Shown here: one piece after another, positions 44,101 through 52,077 of the stretch
How positions within the stretch are numbered: the stretch's first letter is position 1
Layout of the letters: each line of letters begins with the position of its first letter
NCBI GenBank assembly: GCA_038251965.1
Contig: JBBSAV010000003.1
Span: 11,200 to 75,199 of the forward strand
Direction of reading: 5' to 3'
Origin: JAFMJV01 sp038251965
GTDB taxonomy: Bacteria; Chloroflexota; Limnocylindria; Limnocylindrales; CSP1-4
Length of the DNA stretch: 64,000 bases
Program-made: the position numbers and the translations under genes
Notes under the pieces: model-generated
Seen by the model: only the letters and a program-made list of their open reading frames with translations
Databases searched by the model: none
Told to the model about the DNA's origin: nothing

Positions 44101-44777
44101 CCGCTGATGAGCAGCGGCAGCCGATAGCCGAGTTCGTCCCACAAGGTCTCCAGGGCGAAGATGGCGGCCTTGGCATTGAGCGTGTCGAAGATGGTCTCGA
44201 TGGCCAGCCAATCGGCACCACCTTCGACGAGCGCACGCGCTGCCTCCAGGTAGGCTTCGTCCAGATCCTCGAAGCTCACGTTGCGCGCGCCGGGGTCGTT
44301 GACATCCCGTGAGAGCGAGGCCGTGCGGCTGGTCGGACCCAGCGAACCCATCACGTAGCGTGGCTGCCCGTCCACTCGCTCGGCCTCGTCACACATCTCA
44401 CGTGCCAGACGGGCGGACTCGCAGTTCATCTCGACCACCCATGGCTCCAACCCGTAGTCCGCCATCGACAGGCGGGTGGCATTGAAGCTGTTGGTGGTGA
44501 CGATGTCCGCGCCTGCCGACAGGTACTGCCGGTGCATCTCGCGCACGATGTCAGGCTGCGTCAGGCACAGCAGGTCATTGGCGCCTTTGAGATCTGATGG
44601 ATGGTCGGCGAAACGGCGGCCCCGGAAATCAGCCTCGTCGAGCTGATGGCCCTGCAGTAGCGTCCCCGTGGCACCGTCCTTGACCAGGATGCGTTCGCGC
44701 AAGACCTGGTTCAGGCCGGCCGTGCGCACCTGGCGCGCCTTGTTGGGATCGGTACGGACGGCTCCGGTCCTGGCCAC
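41037..44777 (-). CDS. metH: cobalamin-dependent methionine synthase
   Basis: 1246 residues, all four MetH modules. The homocysteine-binding barrel carries the zinc ligands (NCALGG, and GGCCGTGPEHV). The pterin-binding domain opens with NIGERTNVTGSRKFARL. The B12 cap/binding domain has DVHDIGKNIVGVVLGCN with the lower-ligand His, and the C-terminal AdoMet reactivation domain includes RPAPGYPACPDH. It makes methionine from homocysteine and methyl-tetrahydrofolate. I start at GTG 44777 because GGAAGAG lies 7 nt upstream; the longer frame to 44876 crosses the divergent promoter. No cobalamin or SAH riboswitch motif is visible upstream. Confidence 0.96.
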   Translation of the reverse strand: MARTGAVRTDPNKARQVRTAGLNQVLRERILVKDGATGTLLQGHQLDEADFRGRRFADHPSDLKGANDLLCLTQPDIVREMHRQYLSAGADIVTTNSFNATRLSMADYGLEPWVVEMNCESARLAREMCDEAERVDGQPRYVMGSLGPTSRTASLSRDVNDPGARNVSFEDLDEAYLEAARALVEGGADWLAIETIFDTLNAKAAIFALETLWDELGYRLPLLISGTITDASGRTLNGQTVGAFWNTVRHARPFAVGLNCALGGKQLRPYAEELGRLADTHLSIYPNAGLPNSFGGYDESPQDAASVLAGMARDGAVNIVGGCCGTGPEHVRANKAIVSGLRPRIVPTVERRTRLAGLEAFDIGPDSLFVNIGERTNVTGSRKFARLILEGSYAEAVEVARQQVENGAQVIDINMDEGMLDSEAAMTRFVRLLVAEPDIARVPFMIDSSKWSVLEAGLQSAQGRPIVNSVSLKEGEDEFLRQARLAHRYGAAVVVMAFDEDGQAETVERRLQIAHRAHDLLTQEVGFASEDIILDPNIFAIGTGIPEHNGYAVAYIETVRRLKAELPFVLTSGGVSNVSFSFRGNDPVREAIHAVFLVHAIEAGLDMAIVNAGALPVMDDLEPELRERVEDLVLNRRSDATDRLLEIADQARSTAVGAERDLSGREWPVNERLTHALVEGISDWVVEDTEEARLEADRPLHVIEGPLMAGMDVVGDRFGSGRMFLPQVVKSARVMKQAVAHLIPYMEEERAALGEDAADARPRSAGVIVMATVKGDVHDIGKNIVGVVLGCNDYRVIDLGVMVPWTKILETAREERADLIGLSGLITPSLEEMRLVAIEMEREGMTTPLLIGGATTSKAHTAVKLEPAYSGPVVHVDDASRAVGVAGALMDPGSREAFMVERRAEYAEVRRFHEEHASPDRRVSLAQARESRLVIEWGASSPPRPSFSGVQTLASYPLEELIERIDWTPFFATWELKGRYPAILSDATVGSAARDLFDDAQVMLRRAADEGLLRADGVVGFWPAGSTADDDIVVWADDARTTELARLHTLRQQMTRKDGRADLALADFVAPLSSGVADYVGAFAVTAGHGLSEARARFEAAHDDYSAILLTALADRLAEAFAERLHERVRREFWGYEADEVLGNDELIAESYQGIRPAPGYPACPDHTEKATLFGLLEAESRAGMELTESMAMLPAASVSGLYFWHPQARYFGVGRIDRDQLEDYARRKGWSTVEAERWLSPNLAS

Positions 44778-44876
44778 GTGCTCACTCTTCCTCTCACGAT
44801 CCGCGTCCCGGCACGGTGCCACCGCAGCGTCGTCGCATGATACGGCAGCATCTCCAGGCTGAAAGGTCCATACCAA

Positions 44877-44906
44877 TCAGACCAACTCAGACCAACCTGC
44901 TAGACT
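44877..44906 (+). promoter_or_regulatory. tandem TCAGACCAAC repeat and -10 box before the GntR gene
   Basis: TCAGACCAAC occurs twice without gap (44877-44896), one helical turn apart, directly before TAGACT (44901-44906), a -10-like box. The position and AGACCA half-site fit an operator for the HutC-type regulator downstream. Confidence 0.4.
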
Positions 44907-44926
44907 CAGGCGGTGGAGACGTGGTC

Positions 44927-45742
44927 GTGACCAGTGAGCCCCTCTACTCCCTCGTCGCCAGCCGCGCTGAAGCGCGCATCACCTCGGGTGAGTGGCAGGA
45001 GGGCGACCGCTTGCCCCCCGAGCGCCAACTGTGTCGCGAGTTCGACGTCTCACGCTCGACCCTGCGCCAGGCGCTCGACGAGCTTGAGGAACGCGGTCTT
45101 ATCAGCCGCCACCAGGGCCGCGGCACGTTCGTCACACGCCCGCGGCTGCAGCTGCCCATCGTCGGTGTCTTCTCCATCCGCGACGCCATGGAGGCGTACG
45201 GCATGCGTATGGGCACGCGTGTGCTGAGCGTGGAACTCATCGAGGCGGGCCGCCAGCTGGCCAGCGACCTTGCCTGTCTGCCCGGTGACCAGGTCGTCTA
45301 CATCGAACGACTGCGCATCGGCGATGGCGAGCCGATGGTGTTGGACACGGCACACTTGCGTGCCGAGCTCTTCCCCGGTCTGGAGGACGTTGACTTCGAG
45401 CACCGCTCGCTCTACGAGATCCTGGAGACCGACTACGGGCGCACCGTCGCGGAGGCCCAGGAGACGCTGGAGCCGGTCATCCTCACACCACGAGAATGCG
45501 AGCTGCTCGGCGTGCCGCCACACACCACGGCCCTGCTGACGCGCCGCGTCACGACCGATGCGGCCGGTGTGGTGGTGGCGCTGGGGCACGTGCTCCTGCG
45601 CGGCGACCGCTCCCGCTACATCTACAAGCGCACCGTCGAGACGACCCCGACGGGACGCGACCATCGATCAGCCACGGACGGCACCCTGCGACGATTTGCG
45701 CCGCGCGGACCGATCACTGTCAGAAGAAGGAGAACACGTTGA
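44927..45742 (+). CDS. GntR-family regulator, HutC subfamily
   Basis: 271 residues. The winged helix is at ~10-75 (GDRLPPERQLCREFDVSRSTLRQALDELE, shown here in parts GDRLPPERQLCREF and VSRSTLRQALDEL; then HQGRGTFV). The UTRA ligand-binding domain follows from ~85 (VYIERLRIGDGEPMV). UTRA members usually sense phosphorylated sugars or amino acids. GTG 44927 with GGTGGAG about 8 nt upstream is preferred over GTG 44921. It overlaps the SIS gene by 4 bp (TTGA). It is first of a five-gene operon and likely controls it. Confidence 0.85.
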   Translation: MTSEPLYSLVASRAEARITSGEWQEGDRLPPERQLCREFDVSRSTLRQALDELEERGLISRHQGRGTFVTRPRLQLPIVGVFSIRDAMEAYGMRMGTRVLSVELIEAGRQLASDLACLPGDQVVYIERLRIGDGEPMVLDTAHLRAELFPGLEDVDFEHRSLYEILETDYGRTVAEAQETLEPVILTPRECELLGVPPHTTALLTRRVTTDAAGVVVALGHVLLRGDRSRYIYKRTVETTPTGRDHRSATDGTLRRFAPRGPITVRRRRTR

Positions 45743-46551
45743 CCGCTTCGGATCGCTGGCTGGCCGCCGCTCGAGACGTCCTCGAGCAGGTGACCAGCAC
45801 TCAAACACCGGCCATCGAGGAGGCCAGCACCATCTTCGCCGACACCATCGCCGCCGACGGCCTGGTGCACGTCTTCGGCTCCGGCCATTCGCGCATGAAT
45901 ACCGAGGAGATGTTCCCCCGCATCGGCTCCTACCCGGGCTTCCACCCTATCGCCGAGCTGGCGCTCTCCAACCACGTCGGCGTGGTCGGGCCCAATGGCT
46001 TGCGGCAGGCCCTGTACCTCGAGAAGGTGCCTGGCTTCGCGCGCATCATCCTGCAGCAGTTCAAGATCCACCCCGGCGATTCGTTCCTCATCTTCAGCTC
46101 CACCGGCATCAACGGCACGGTGGTGGAGGTGGCGCTGCTGGCCAAGGCGATGGGCCTGCCGGTGGTGGCGGTGACCTCCCTGCAGCACACCAACGCCACG
46201 CCCTCACGGCACCCGTCGGGCAAGAAGCTCGCCGAGATCGCCGATGTCGCCATCGACAACTGCAGCCCACCTGGCGATGCCGTCACCCAGATCGAGGGCA
46301 TCCCCTTCAGGGTCGGCCCCGTCAGCTCCATCGGCGCCATCGCGGTGGTGAATGCGCTGAAGACCCGCACCGCCGAGCTGCTGGTCGAACGCGGCGTGGT
46401 CCCCACGGTGCTCACCAGCCCACACTTCGTCGGCAGCGAGGTCGGGGACGAGCAGCTGGAGCGGGTCTATGAAGAGTATTTCCGACGCGTCAAGCAGACC
46501 TACGATGCCGATGGCGCCATCCCCGTGCCCGAATCGTGGGAGGAGGTCTGA
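45739..46551 (+). CDS. SIS-domain protein, UPF0309-like sugar isomerase
   Basis: 270 residues with one SIS (sugar isomerase) fold: LVHVFGSGHSRMNTEEMFPR, FLIFSSTGINGTVVEVALLAKA and VVAVTSLQHT. The FGSGHS and N-terminal helix match UPF0309 (sugar-phosphate isomerase or binding). The start is TTG 45739 with AAGGAG 6 nt upstream, overlapping the regulator stop (TTGA); no better codon exists. Its 3' end is tandemly repeated. Confidence 0.82.
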   Translation: MTASDRWLAAARDVLEQVTSTQTPAIEEASTIFADTIAADGLVHVFGSGHSRMNTEEMFPRIGSYPGFHPIAELALSNHVGVVGPNGLRQALYLEKVPGFARIILQQFKIHPGDSFLIFSSTGINGTVVEVALLAKAMGLPVVAVTSLQHTNATPSRHPSGKKLAEIADVAIDNCSPPGDAVTQIEGIPFRVGPVSSIGAIAVVNALKTRTAELLVERGVVPTVLTSPHFVGSEVGDEQLERVYEEYFRRVKQTYDADGAIPVPESWEEV

Positions 46552-46589
46552 CCGTGGGAGGGGGTCTCAACGTGGGAGAGCGCCTCACG
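46536..46589. repeat. 18-bp tandem repeat at the SIS/FAD gene junction
   Basis: Three units start with GTGGGAG (46536-46553, 46554-46571, 46572-46589). Unit 1 carries the SIS gene stop (TGA 46549-46551) and each unit supplies a GGAG motif and a GTG, so ribosome-binding site and start codons are reiterated for the downstream gene. Confidence 0.8.
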
Positions 46590-47951
46590 GTGGCCGATGA
46601 CCGGACCGAGGCCGGGACCGCTGGCCAGATGACCATCACCCCGCCCCTGGCGGCCATGGCTGATGTGGTGGTGGTCGGCTCGGGGACCGCGGGGGCCAGC
46701 GCCGCCATCGCCGCGGCGCGCGGCGGTGCGTCCGTCGTCCTTATCGAGAAGCAGGGCTTCATGGGCGGCACCAGTACCGCCGTGCTGGATACGTTCTACG
46801 GTTTCTATACACCCGGGAGCCAGTCAAAGAAGATCGCCGGCGGCATCTCTGATGACGTGGTCGCCGGCCTGCACGACTTGGGGCCGGTGCTCGAGCGTCC
46901 CAACACCTACGGTGCCGGCACCGGCGTGACCTACAACTCCGAGCATCTCAAACTGGTCTGGGAGCGGCTCGCGCTGGAGGCCGGGGTGCGGGTGCTGCTG
47001 CACGCGTTCCTGCAGGACGTCGTCGTTCGCGACGGCCGCGTTCAGGAGCTGCTGGTGGCCACCAAGGCCGGCCTGGTGCGCATCGGCGGGCGCATCTTCA
47101 TCGATGCCAGCGGTGACGCCGACCTGTCACACCACGCCGGCTTCGGCTACGAGCTGGCGGGTTCGGTCGACCCGGCGCAGACGCTGACCACCACCTTCAA
47201 GATGGTCAACGTGGACATGGCGGCACGGCGCTCGATCAGCACCGCACAGCTGCACGCGCTGATGGGCGAGGCGGCCGATTCGGGTGCGTACGACCTGCCC
47301 CGTCGCGAGGGTTCCGACCACATCACGCCCATCGAGGGCATGATCGCCACGGTGATGACGCGACTGCCCTCGTACCGCGGTGAGGGCGAGGACCTCGTCA
47401 ATGCTACCGACCCGGCGCTGCTGTCCGAGGCTGAGATGGCGGGGCGCCGCCAGGCCGTCGAATACGCCCGCTTCCTCCACGACAAGGTGCCCGGCTACGA
47501 GAATGCCTCGCTGGTGGCGCTATCGGCGCAGATCGGCGTGCGCGAGACCCGGCGCGTCTACGGCGACTATCGTCTCAGCGCCGAGGATGTCCTGGGTGCC
47601 CGTCGCTTCGACGACGAGATCGGGCTCTGCGGCGCGCCCATCGAGGACCACCATCGGGGTGCCGACACCAAGTGGCAGTACCTGCCCGACGGCGAGGTAG
47701 TGGGTATCCCCTACCGTTCGCTGCTGGTACGCGACTCGGCCAACACGCTCGTCGCCGGCCGCTGCTTCAGCGCCACCCACGACGCCCACGCCTCGGTGCG
47801 ATCGATGGCACAGACGATGGCCATGGGTCAGGCAGCCGGCACCGCCGCCGTCCTGGCGATCGCCGCCGCGACCGATCCGCGCGACGTCGCTACCGCCGCG
47901 CTCCGCGACCAGCTGCGACAGGACGGCGCCGTGCTCGAGCTTCCGGACTGA
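46554..47951 (+). CDS. FAD-dependent oxidoreductase (FAD_oxidored family)
   Basis: About 465 residues. The FAD-binding Rossmann motif is VVVVGSGTAGASAAIAAARGG, followed by LIEKQGFMGGTSTAV. The C-terminal part has the flavin-binding RCFSATHDAHASVRSMAQTM. This family acts on small organic substrates, in some cases in sugar or amino-sugar catabolism; the substrate is unknown. The start is uncertain: GTG 46554, 46572 and 46590 lie in tandem repeats, and ATG 46629 and 46659 are in frame. I use 46554 because GGAGGAGG lies 6 nt before it. It overlaps the ROK gene by 1 bp. Confidence 0.82.
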   Translation: MGGGLNVGERLTVADDRTEAGTAGQMTITPPLAAMADVVVVGSGTAGASAAIAAARGGASVVLIEKQGFMGGTSTAVLDTFYGFYTPGSQSKKIAGGISDDVVAGLHDLGPVLERPNTYGAGTGVTYNSEHLKLVWERLALEAGVRVLLHAFLQDVVVRDGRVQELLVATKAGLVRIGGRIFIDASGDADLSHHAGFGYELAGSVDPAQTLTTTFKMVNVDMAARRSISTAQLHALMGEAADSGAYDLPRREGSDHITPIEGMIATVMTRLPSYRGEGEDLVNATDPALLSEAEMAGRRQAVEYARFLHDKVPGYENASLVALSAQIGVRETRRVYGDYRLSAEDVLGARRFDDEIGLCGAPIEDHHRGADTKWQYLPDGEVVGIPYRSLLVRDSANTLVAGRCFSATHDAHASVRSMAQTMAMGQAAGTAAVLAIAAATDPRDVATAALRDQLRQDGAVLELPD

Positions 47952-48964
47952 TGACGACGGACCGCTGGTGGCTGGGCTTCGATGTGGGCGGCACCCGCAC
48001 CAAAGCGGGCGTCGTCAGCGATGACGGGGAGGTCCGCAGCGCGCATCTCGTCGAGACCGGCCACGAGCCCTTCGATCGCGTCTGGGAGCGTCTGCTGGCG
48101 ATCGCCGACGAGGCCATCGCGACCGAGGGCGCCGACGGGCTGCAAGGCGCCGGCATCGCTGCCCCCGGCGTCATCGAGCCAGGGTTCGGCGTGCGCAACC
48201 TGCCGGGCAAGGTGCCCGGCATCGAGGACGTCCCCATGCGTGAGCGGCTGGAGCAACACCTTGGCGTGCCCGTCCGCTGCATCAACGACGGTGCCGCCGC
48301 CACGCTCGCGGAATGGCGCTTCGGTGCCGCGCGCGGCTGCCAGGACGTGGTCGGACTGACCATCGGGACCGGCATCGGCGCCGGCGCCATCATCGACGGC
48401 CGGCCACTGCAAACGCGCAACCTGGCCGGCGGTGTCTCCTTCGGCCACGCCACCATCGCCGTCGGTGGACGCACCTGTCTGTGCGGCAACATCGGCTGTG
48501 CCGAGACGCTCGTGTCCGCCAACGCGGTCGTCGGGCGCATGCGCGACTACGTGGCCCGCAAGGTCCCCTCGACGATCACCGAGGCCTATCAGCACGACCC
48601 CGGCGGTATCACCTTCCGCACGCTCGTCGAGGGCGTCGATGCCGGCGATCGCGTGGCGCAGGAGATCATGCAGCAGTTCACCCGAGACCTCGGCGCCACC
48701 ATCGTCACCGCCATCCACGCCTACGACCCCGAGGTGGTGGTGCTGTCAGGTGGCCCCATGGCCCAGGCCGACCACTTCCTCCCACAGGTCCAGGCGTACG
48801 TCGACCGCTACGCGTTCCGCTATCCCAAGGAACGCATCATCCCCATCCGTCGCGCCCAGCGCTCCGACCATGCCGGCGTCCTCGGTGCGGTCGCCCGTGT
48901 CATGCAGACGGTCGCCGACGCCGCCCCCGCGTCTTCGACCACGATCCCGACCCAGCCCCAATAG
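47951..48964 (+). CDS. ROK-family sugar kinase
   Basis: 337 residues. ATP-binding GFDVGGTRTKAGVV near the N-terminus, the NDGAAATLAEW block with catalytic Asp, and the ROK zinc site CLCGNIGCAETL (C-x-C-G-x2-G-C-x-E). ROK kinases phosphorylate glucose, N-acetylglucosamine, N-acetylmannosamine or similar. ATG 47951 uses the last base of the upstream stop (TGATG). With a SIS protein and an FAD enzyme it suggests processing of an amino or modified sugar. Confidence 0.92.
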   Translation: MTTDRWWLGFDVGGTRTKAGVVSDDGEVRSAHLVETGHEPFDRVWERLLAIADEAIATEGADGLQGAGIAAPGVIEPGFGVRNLPGKVPGIEDVPMRERLEQHLGVPVRCINDGAAATLAEWRFGAARGCQDVVGLTIGTGIGAGAIIDGRPLQTRNLAGGVSFGHATIAVGGRTCLCGNIGCAETLVSANAVVGRMRDYVARKVPSTITEAYQHDPGGITFRTLVEGVDAGDRVAQEIMQQFTRDLGATIVTAIHAYDPEVVVLSGGPMAQADHFLPQVQAYVDRYAFRYPKERIIPIRRAQRSDHAGVLGAVARVMQTVADAAPASSTTIPTQPQ

Positions 48965-48972
48965 GAGGCCCC

Positions 48973-49932
48973 ATGTCATTTGCCCGAACCGTTCTCGGTG
49001 ACATCGATCCCAGCGAGCTCGGCATCGTCGACGCCCACGACCATCTCGTGATCCACGGTGGCCGGCCCGTCCAGCTCTTTCCTGATTTCGACCTGTCCGA
49101 CGTCGACGTGACCGTGGCCGAGCTGGCCCCGGTACAGGCGCTGGGTTTGAGGACCGTCGTCGACGCCATGCCCGCCGACTGCGGCCGTGACGTGCTGATG
49201 CTGGCGGAGGTGGCGCGCCGGAGTGGTCTCCACGTCATCGCCCCATCGGGCCTCCACCACGAGCGCTACTACCACGACCGCCATTGGTCGGTGCGCCTGT
49301 CCGCCGAGGAGATCGCCGGTCTCTTCGTGGCCGACATCGAAGAGGGCATCGACGAGCTCGACTACAACGGTCCCATCGTCAAGCGCACACCCCACAAGGC
49401 CGGGGTGATGAAGATCGCCGGCTCCACCGATGGGCTGAGCGAGCGCGACGAGAAGGTCTTCGCCGCCGCTGCCATGGCGCAACACCAGACCGGCTGTCCC
49501 ATCCTCACCCACTGCGAGGGCGGCACCGGCGCGCTGGAGCAGATCGAATGGCTCGTCAAGCACGGCGGTGATCCCGCGCACATCGTGCTCAGCCACGTCG
49601 ACAAGATCGTCGACCGCCAGTACCTGCATGACATCGCCGACACCGGCGCCCGCGTCGAGTACGACCAGGGCTTCCGCTGGGGCGACCAGCCGAACGGCAC
49701 ACTGCGGCTGCTCGAATGGGCGGCTGAGGACGGCCTTCTGGGACACATCACGCTGGGCCTCGACGCGGCGCGCCAGAAGTACTGGATCGAGTACGGTGGC
49801 TCCCCCGGCTGGATCTACCTGCTGGGCGAGTTCGCCGACCTCATGCGTGAGCGCGGATTGGGCGACACGGAGCAGCACATCCTGTTCGTCGAGGCGCCCC
49901 GCGGCGCCTTCACCTTCGGAGAAAGGGCCTAG
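48973..49932 (+). CDS. phosphotriesterase-family metallohydrolase
   Basis: 319 residues of the PTE/amidohydrolase barrel. Metal ligands: HDH in IVDAHDHLVIHGG, Lys in GVMKIAGSTDG, His in ILTHCEGGTG, His in VLSHVDKI and Asp in GLDAARQKYW. Family members include lactonases and phosphotriesterase homology proteins; a sugar-lactone or ester hydrolase would suit this operon. AGGAGG lies 7 nt before ATG 48973. It is last of the gntR-SIS-FAD-ROK-PTE run. The 188-bp gap to the next gene holds no gene. Confidence 0.88.
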   Translation: MSFARTVLGDIDPSELGIVDAHDHLVIHGGRPVQLFPDFDLSDVDVTVAELAPVQALGLRTVVDAMPADCGRDVLMLAEVARRSGLHVIAPSGLHHERYYHDRHWSVRLSAEEIAGLFVADIEEGIDELDYNGPIVKRTPHKAGVMKIAGSTDGLSERDEKVFAAAAMAQHQTGCPILTHCEGGTGALEQIEWLVKHGGDPAHIVLSHVDKIVDRQYLHDIADTGARVEYDQGFRWGDQPNGTLRLLEWAAEDGLLGHITLGLDAARQKYWIEYGGSPGWIYLLGEFADLMRERGLGDTEQHILFVEAPRGAFTFGERA

Positions 49933-50120
49933 CCACCAAAGACGGGCCTGGCCAGATCCACCCACCGGGCGATTCGCGGCCGCTCGTCCGCCCACTGTTG
50001 TAGGTCAAGGCTCCTTTCGGGTTCGCAAGCAGATCACCCGGTCCGCGGCGCCTCGCGATGCGTGCGTCATGTGGTGATGCCACGCCTTCGCGGACGCGCT
50101 ACGAGTGACCATCAACCGCC

Positions 50121-51290
50121 TCACCAGTCGGCCACCGAGCCATCGTCGTGATACCAGCGCACGATCGGCTCTGGTTGGTACGGGTATCGAGCCGCGGCGC
50201 GTTCATCGATCTCGATCCCGATGCCCGGTCGATGGGGCGGGGTGACGTGCCCATCGACGATCTTGAGGGGGAGATCCACGACCTCGTCACGCCACGGCAC
50301 GTCGTTACGCATCACCTCCTGGATGAGGAAGCCGGGGATGGTGAAGCCCAGGTGGACGTTGACCATCGTCGCCAATGGCCCGAGCGGATTGTGCGGCGCC
50401 AGCACCACGCCGTGGGCTTCGGCCAGCGCGGCGATGCGCCGGACTCCGGTGATGCCGCCGGCATGGCAGACATCGGGTTGGGCGACCGCGACCGCTCGCG
50501 CCTCGAAGAGAGACCGGAACTCGCGCACCGTCACCAGGCGCTCGCCGGCAGCGACCGGGATGGGCACGCTTCGCGCCACCGCGGCGAGGCCGTCCGTGTC
50601 ATCCGGCCGGCAGGGTTCCTCCAGGAACCATGGCCGCAGGGGCGCCAAGGCCAGCCCGTACTGGATGCCCATGGCGGCGGAGGTACGGCCGTGCAGATCG
50701 ACCATGATGTCGACATCGTCGCCGACCGTGGAGCGGACCGCTGCCATCAGGCCGACTGCCTCACGCAGGGCCGCGGCGCCCTCGAGCGGGCGACTCCGCG
50801 GGACAGCCAGGATCTTGAGCGCGTCGAAGCCATCGTCCACGCTTTGGCGGGCGCGTTCCGCGAACGCCTCCTGCGTGGCCTCGTCATAGACAGCTGCGGG
50901 ATCGCCACCACCGAGGTGGTCGTACATTCGGAGACGGTCGCGCACCGGACCGCCGAGGAGCACGTGAAGCGGGACGCCCAACTCCTTGGCGCGGATATCG
51001 TGCAACGCCTGGTCGATACCCGACAGGGCGCTCATGCCGATGGCGCCGCCGGGGAAGAAGGGGTGACGGTCCAGGCTTTGCCAGAGATGCTCCACGCGCA
51101 TGGGATCCTCACCGATGACGAGTGGAGCCAGGTCATCAACAGCGCCCACCACGGCCCGCGTCCGCCACTCCATCGATGCCTCACCCCAGCCGACGAGCCC
51201 AGGCTGGTCGGTCTCCACGCGCACGAAGATCCAATTGCGCATGCGCGCGTTTACGACGAGCGTCGATACCGCGGTGACTCGAAGGCTCAT
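50121..51290 (-). CDS. enolase-superfamily sugar-acid dehydratase (galactonate dehydratase-like)
   Basis: 389 residues, mandelate racemase/muconate-lactonizing fold. The N-terminal cap (VRVETDQPGLVGWGEAS) precedes a barrel with acid-base Lys in DALKILAVPR, metal ligands in DIMVDLHGR, FLEEPCRP and AAGERLVT, and the catalytic His in VLAPHNPLGPLA. It likely dehydrates an aldonic acid such as galactonate, arabinonate or rhamnonate. ATG 51290 follows the SDR stop by 4 bp. It ends the long minus-strand catabolic operon. Confidence 0.88.
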   Translation of the reverse strand: MSLRVTAVSTLVVNARMRNWIFVRVETDQPGLVGWGEASMEWRTRAVVGAVDDLAPLVIGEDPMRVEHLWQSLDRHPFFPGGAIGMSALSGIDQALHDIRAKELGVPLHVLLGGPVRDRLRMYDHLGGGDPAAVYDEATQEAFAERARQSVDDGFDALKILAVPRSRPLEGAAALREAVGLMAAVRSTVGDDVDIMVDLHGRTSAAMGIQYGLALAPLRPWFLEEPCRPDDTDGLAAVARSVPIPVAAGERLVTVREFRSLFEARAVAVAQPDVCHAGGITGVRRIAALAEAHGVVLAPHNPLGPLATMVNVHLGFTIPGFLIQEVMRNDVPWRDEVVDLPLKIVDGHVTPPHRPGIGIEIDERAAARYPYQPEPIVRWYHDDGSVADW

Positions 51291-51294
51291 GTGT

Positions 51295-52077
51295 TCACGG
51301 GACGTCGTGCACCAGGACCGAGAGTCCCCCATCGACCATCAGGCTGACACCCGTCATGAAGCCGCATTCATCAGCCGCCAGGAAGGCGATCGCGGCAGCC
51401 ACCTCGTCGGCTCGGGCGATGCGACCGAGTGGATGCAGAGCATCGACACGGCGGCTCTCCGCGGCGGGATCGGGGAAGCTGGCGTAGTAGTCGCTGCTGA
51501 TCTGGGTGTCGACGTAACTGGGGCAGACAGCATTGACGCGGACGCCGGCCTTCCCGTACTCGACCGCGAGGGCTCGAGTCAGTCCGATGACTCCGTGCTT
51601 GGCCACCGGATATGGGAAGCAGTGGGGAATGATGCCAAAGGAGTGGATCGACGCGACGTTGACGATCGAACCGCGGCCGCGTTCGAGCATCGCTGGCAGC
51701 ACGGCACGCGTGGCGAACCAGACGCCGTCGAGGTCGACGCCGAAGCAACGCCGCCAATCCTCATCACTCAGCGTCAGGGGGTCTTCGAAGACGGCGATGC
51801 CCGCATTGTTGACCAGGACGTCCGGCGGCCCGAAGGCCTGACAGGTCGCCTCGACCAGGCGCTCCAGGGTTTCGGGGCGCGTGACATCGGCGGCGACGCA
51901 GATAGCCCGGCCGCCATCGGCCCGGACGCCGGACGCCACATGTTCTCCGGTCGCCGGATCCAACTCGGCGATGACGACAGCCGCGCCTTCGGCGGCCAGC
52001 CGTCTGGCGGTCGCTTCTCCGATACCGCGACCGGCACCGGTGACGATGGCAACGCTCGACTCGAAACGGCGGGTCAT
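51295..52077 (-). CDS. short-chain dehydrogenase/reductase
   Basis: 260 residues, classical SDR. NAD(P) motif TGAGRGIGEATAR, NNAG in VLVNNAGIAVFED, catalytic Ser in VNVASIHSFG and Tyr/Lys in YPVAKHGVIGL. The LDPATGE after strand 2, with an acidic residue, suggests NAD(H). It probably oxidises a sugar or sugar lactone for the dehydratase gene downstream. It overlaps the Gfo/Idh/MocA gene by 4 bp (ATGA). Confidence 0.93.
   Translation of the reverse strand: MTRRFESSVAIVTGAGRGIGEATARRLAAEGAAVVIAELDPATGEHVASGVRADGGRAICVAADVTRPETLERLVEATCQAFGPPDVLVNNAGIAVFEDPLTLSDEDWRRCFGVDLDGVWFATRAVLPAMLERGRGSIVNVASIHSFGIIPHCFPYPVAKHGVIGLTRALAVEYGKAGVRVNAVCPSYVDTQISSDYYASFPDPAAESRRVDALHPLGRIARADEVAAAIAFLAADECGFMTGVSLMVDGGLSVLVHDVP

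Noticed and set aside
44778..44926. Cobalamin or SAH riboswitch before metH
   Set aside because: No B12-box (GCCACTG) or SAH core is visible, and the gap to the divergent gene is too short.
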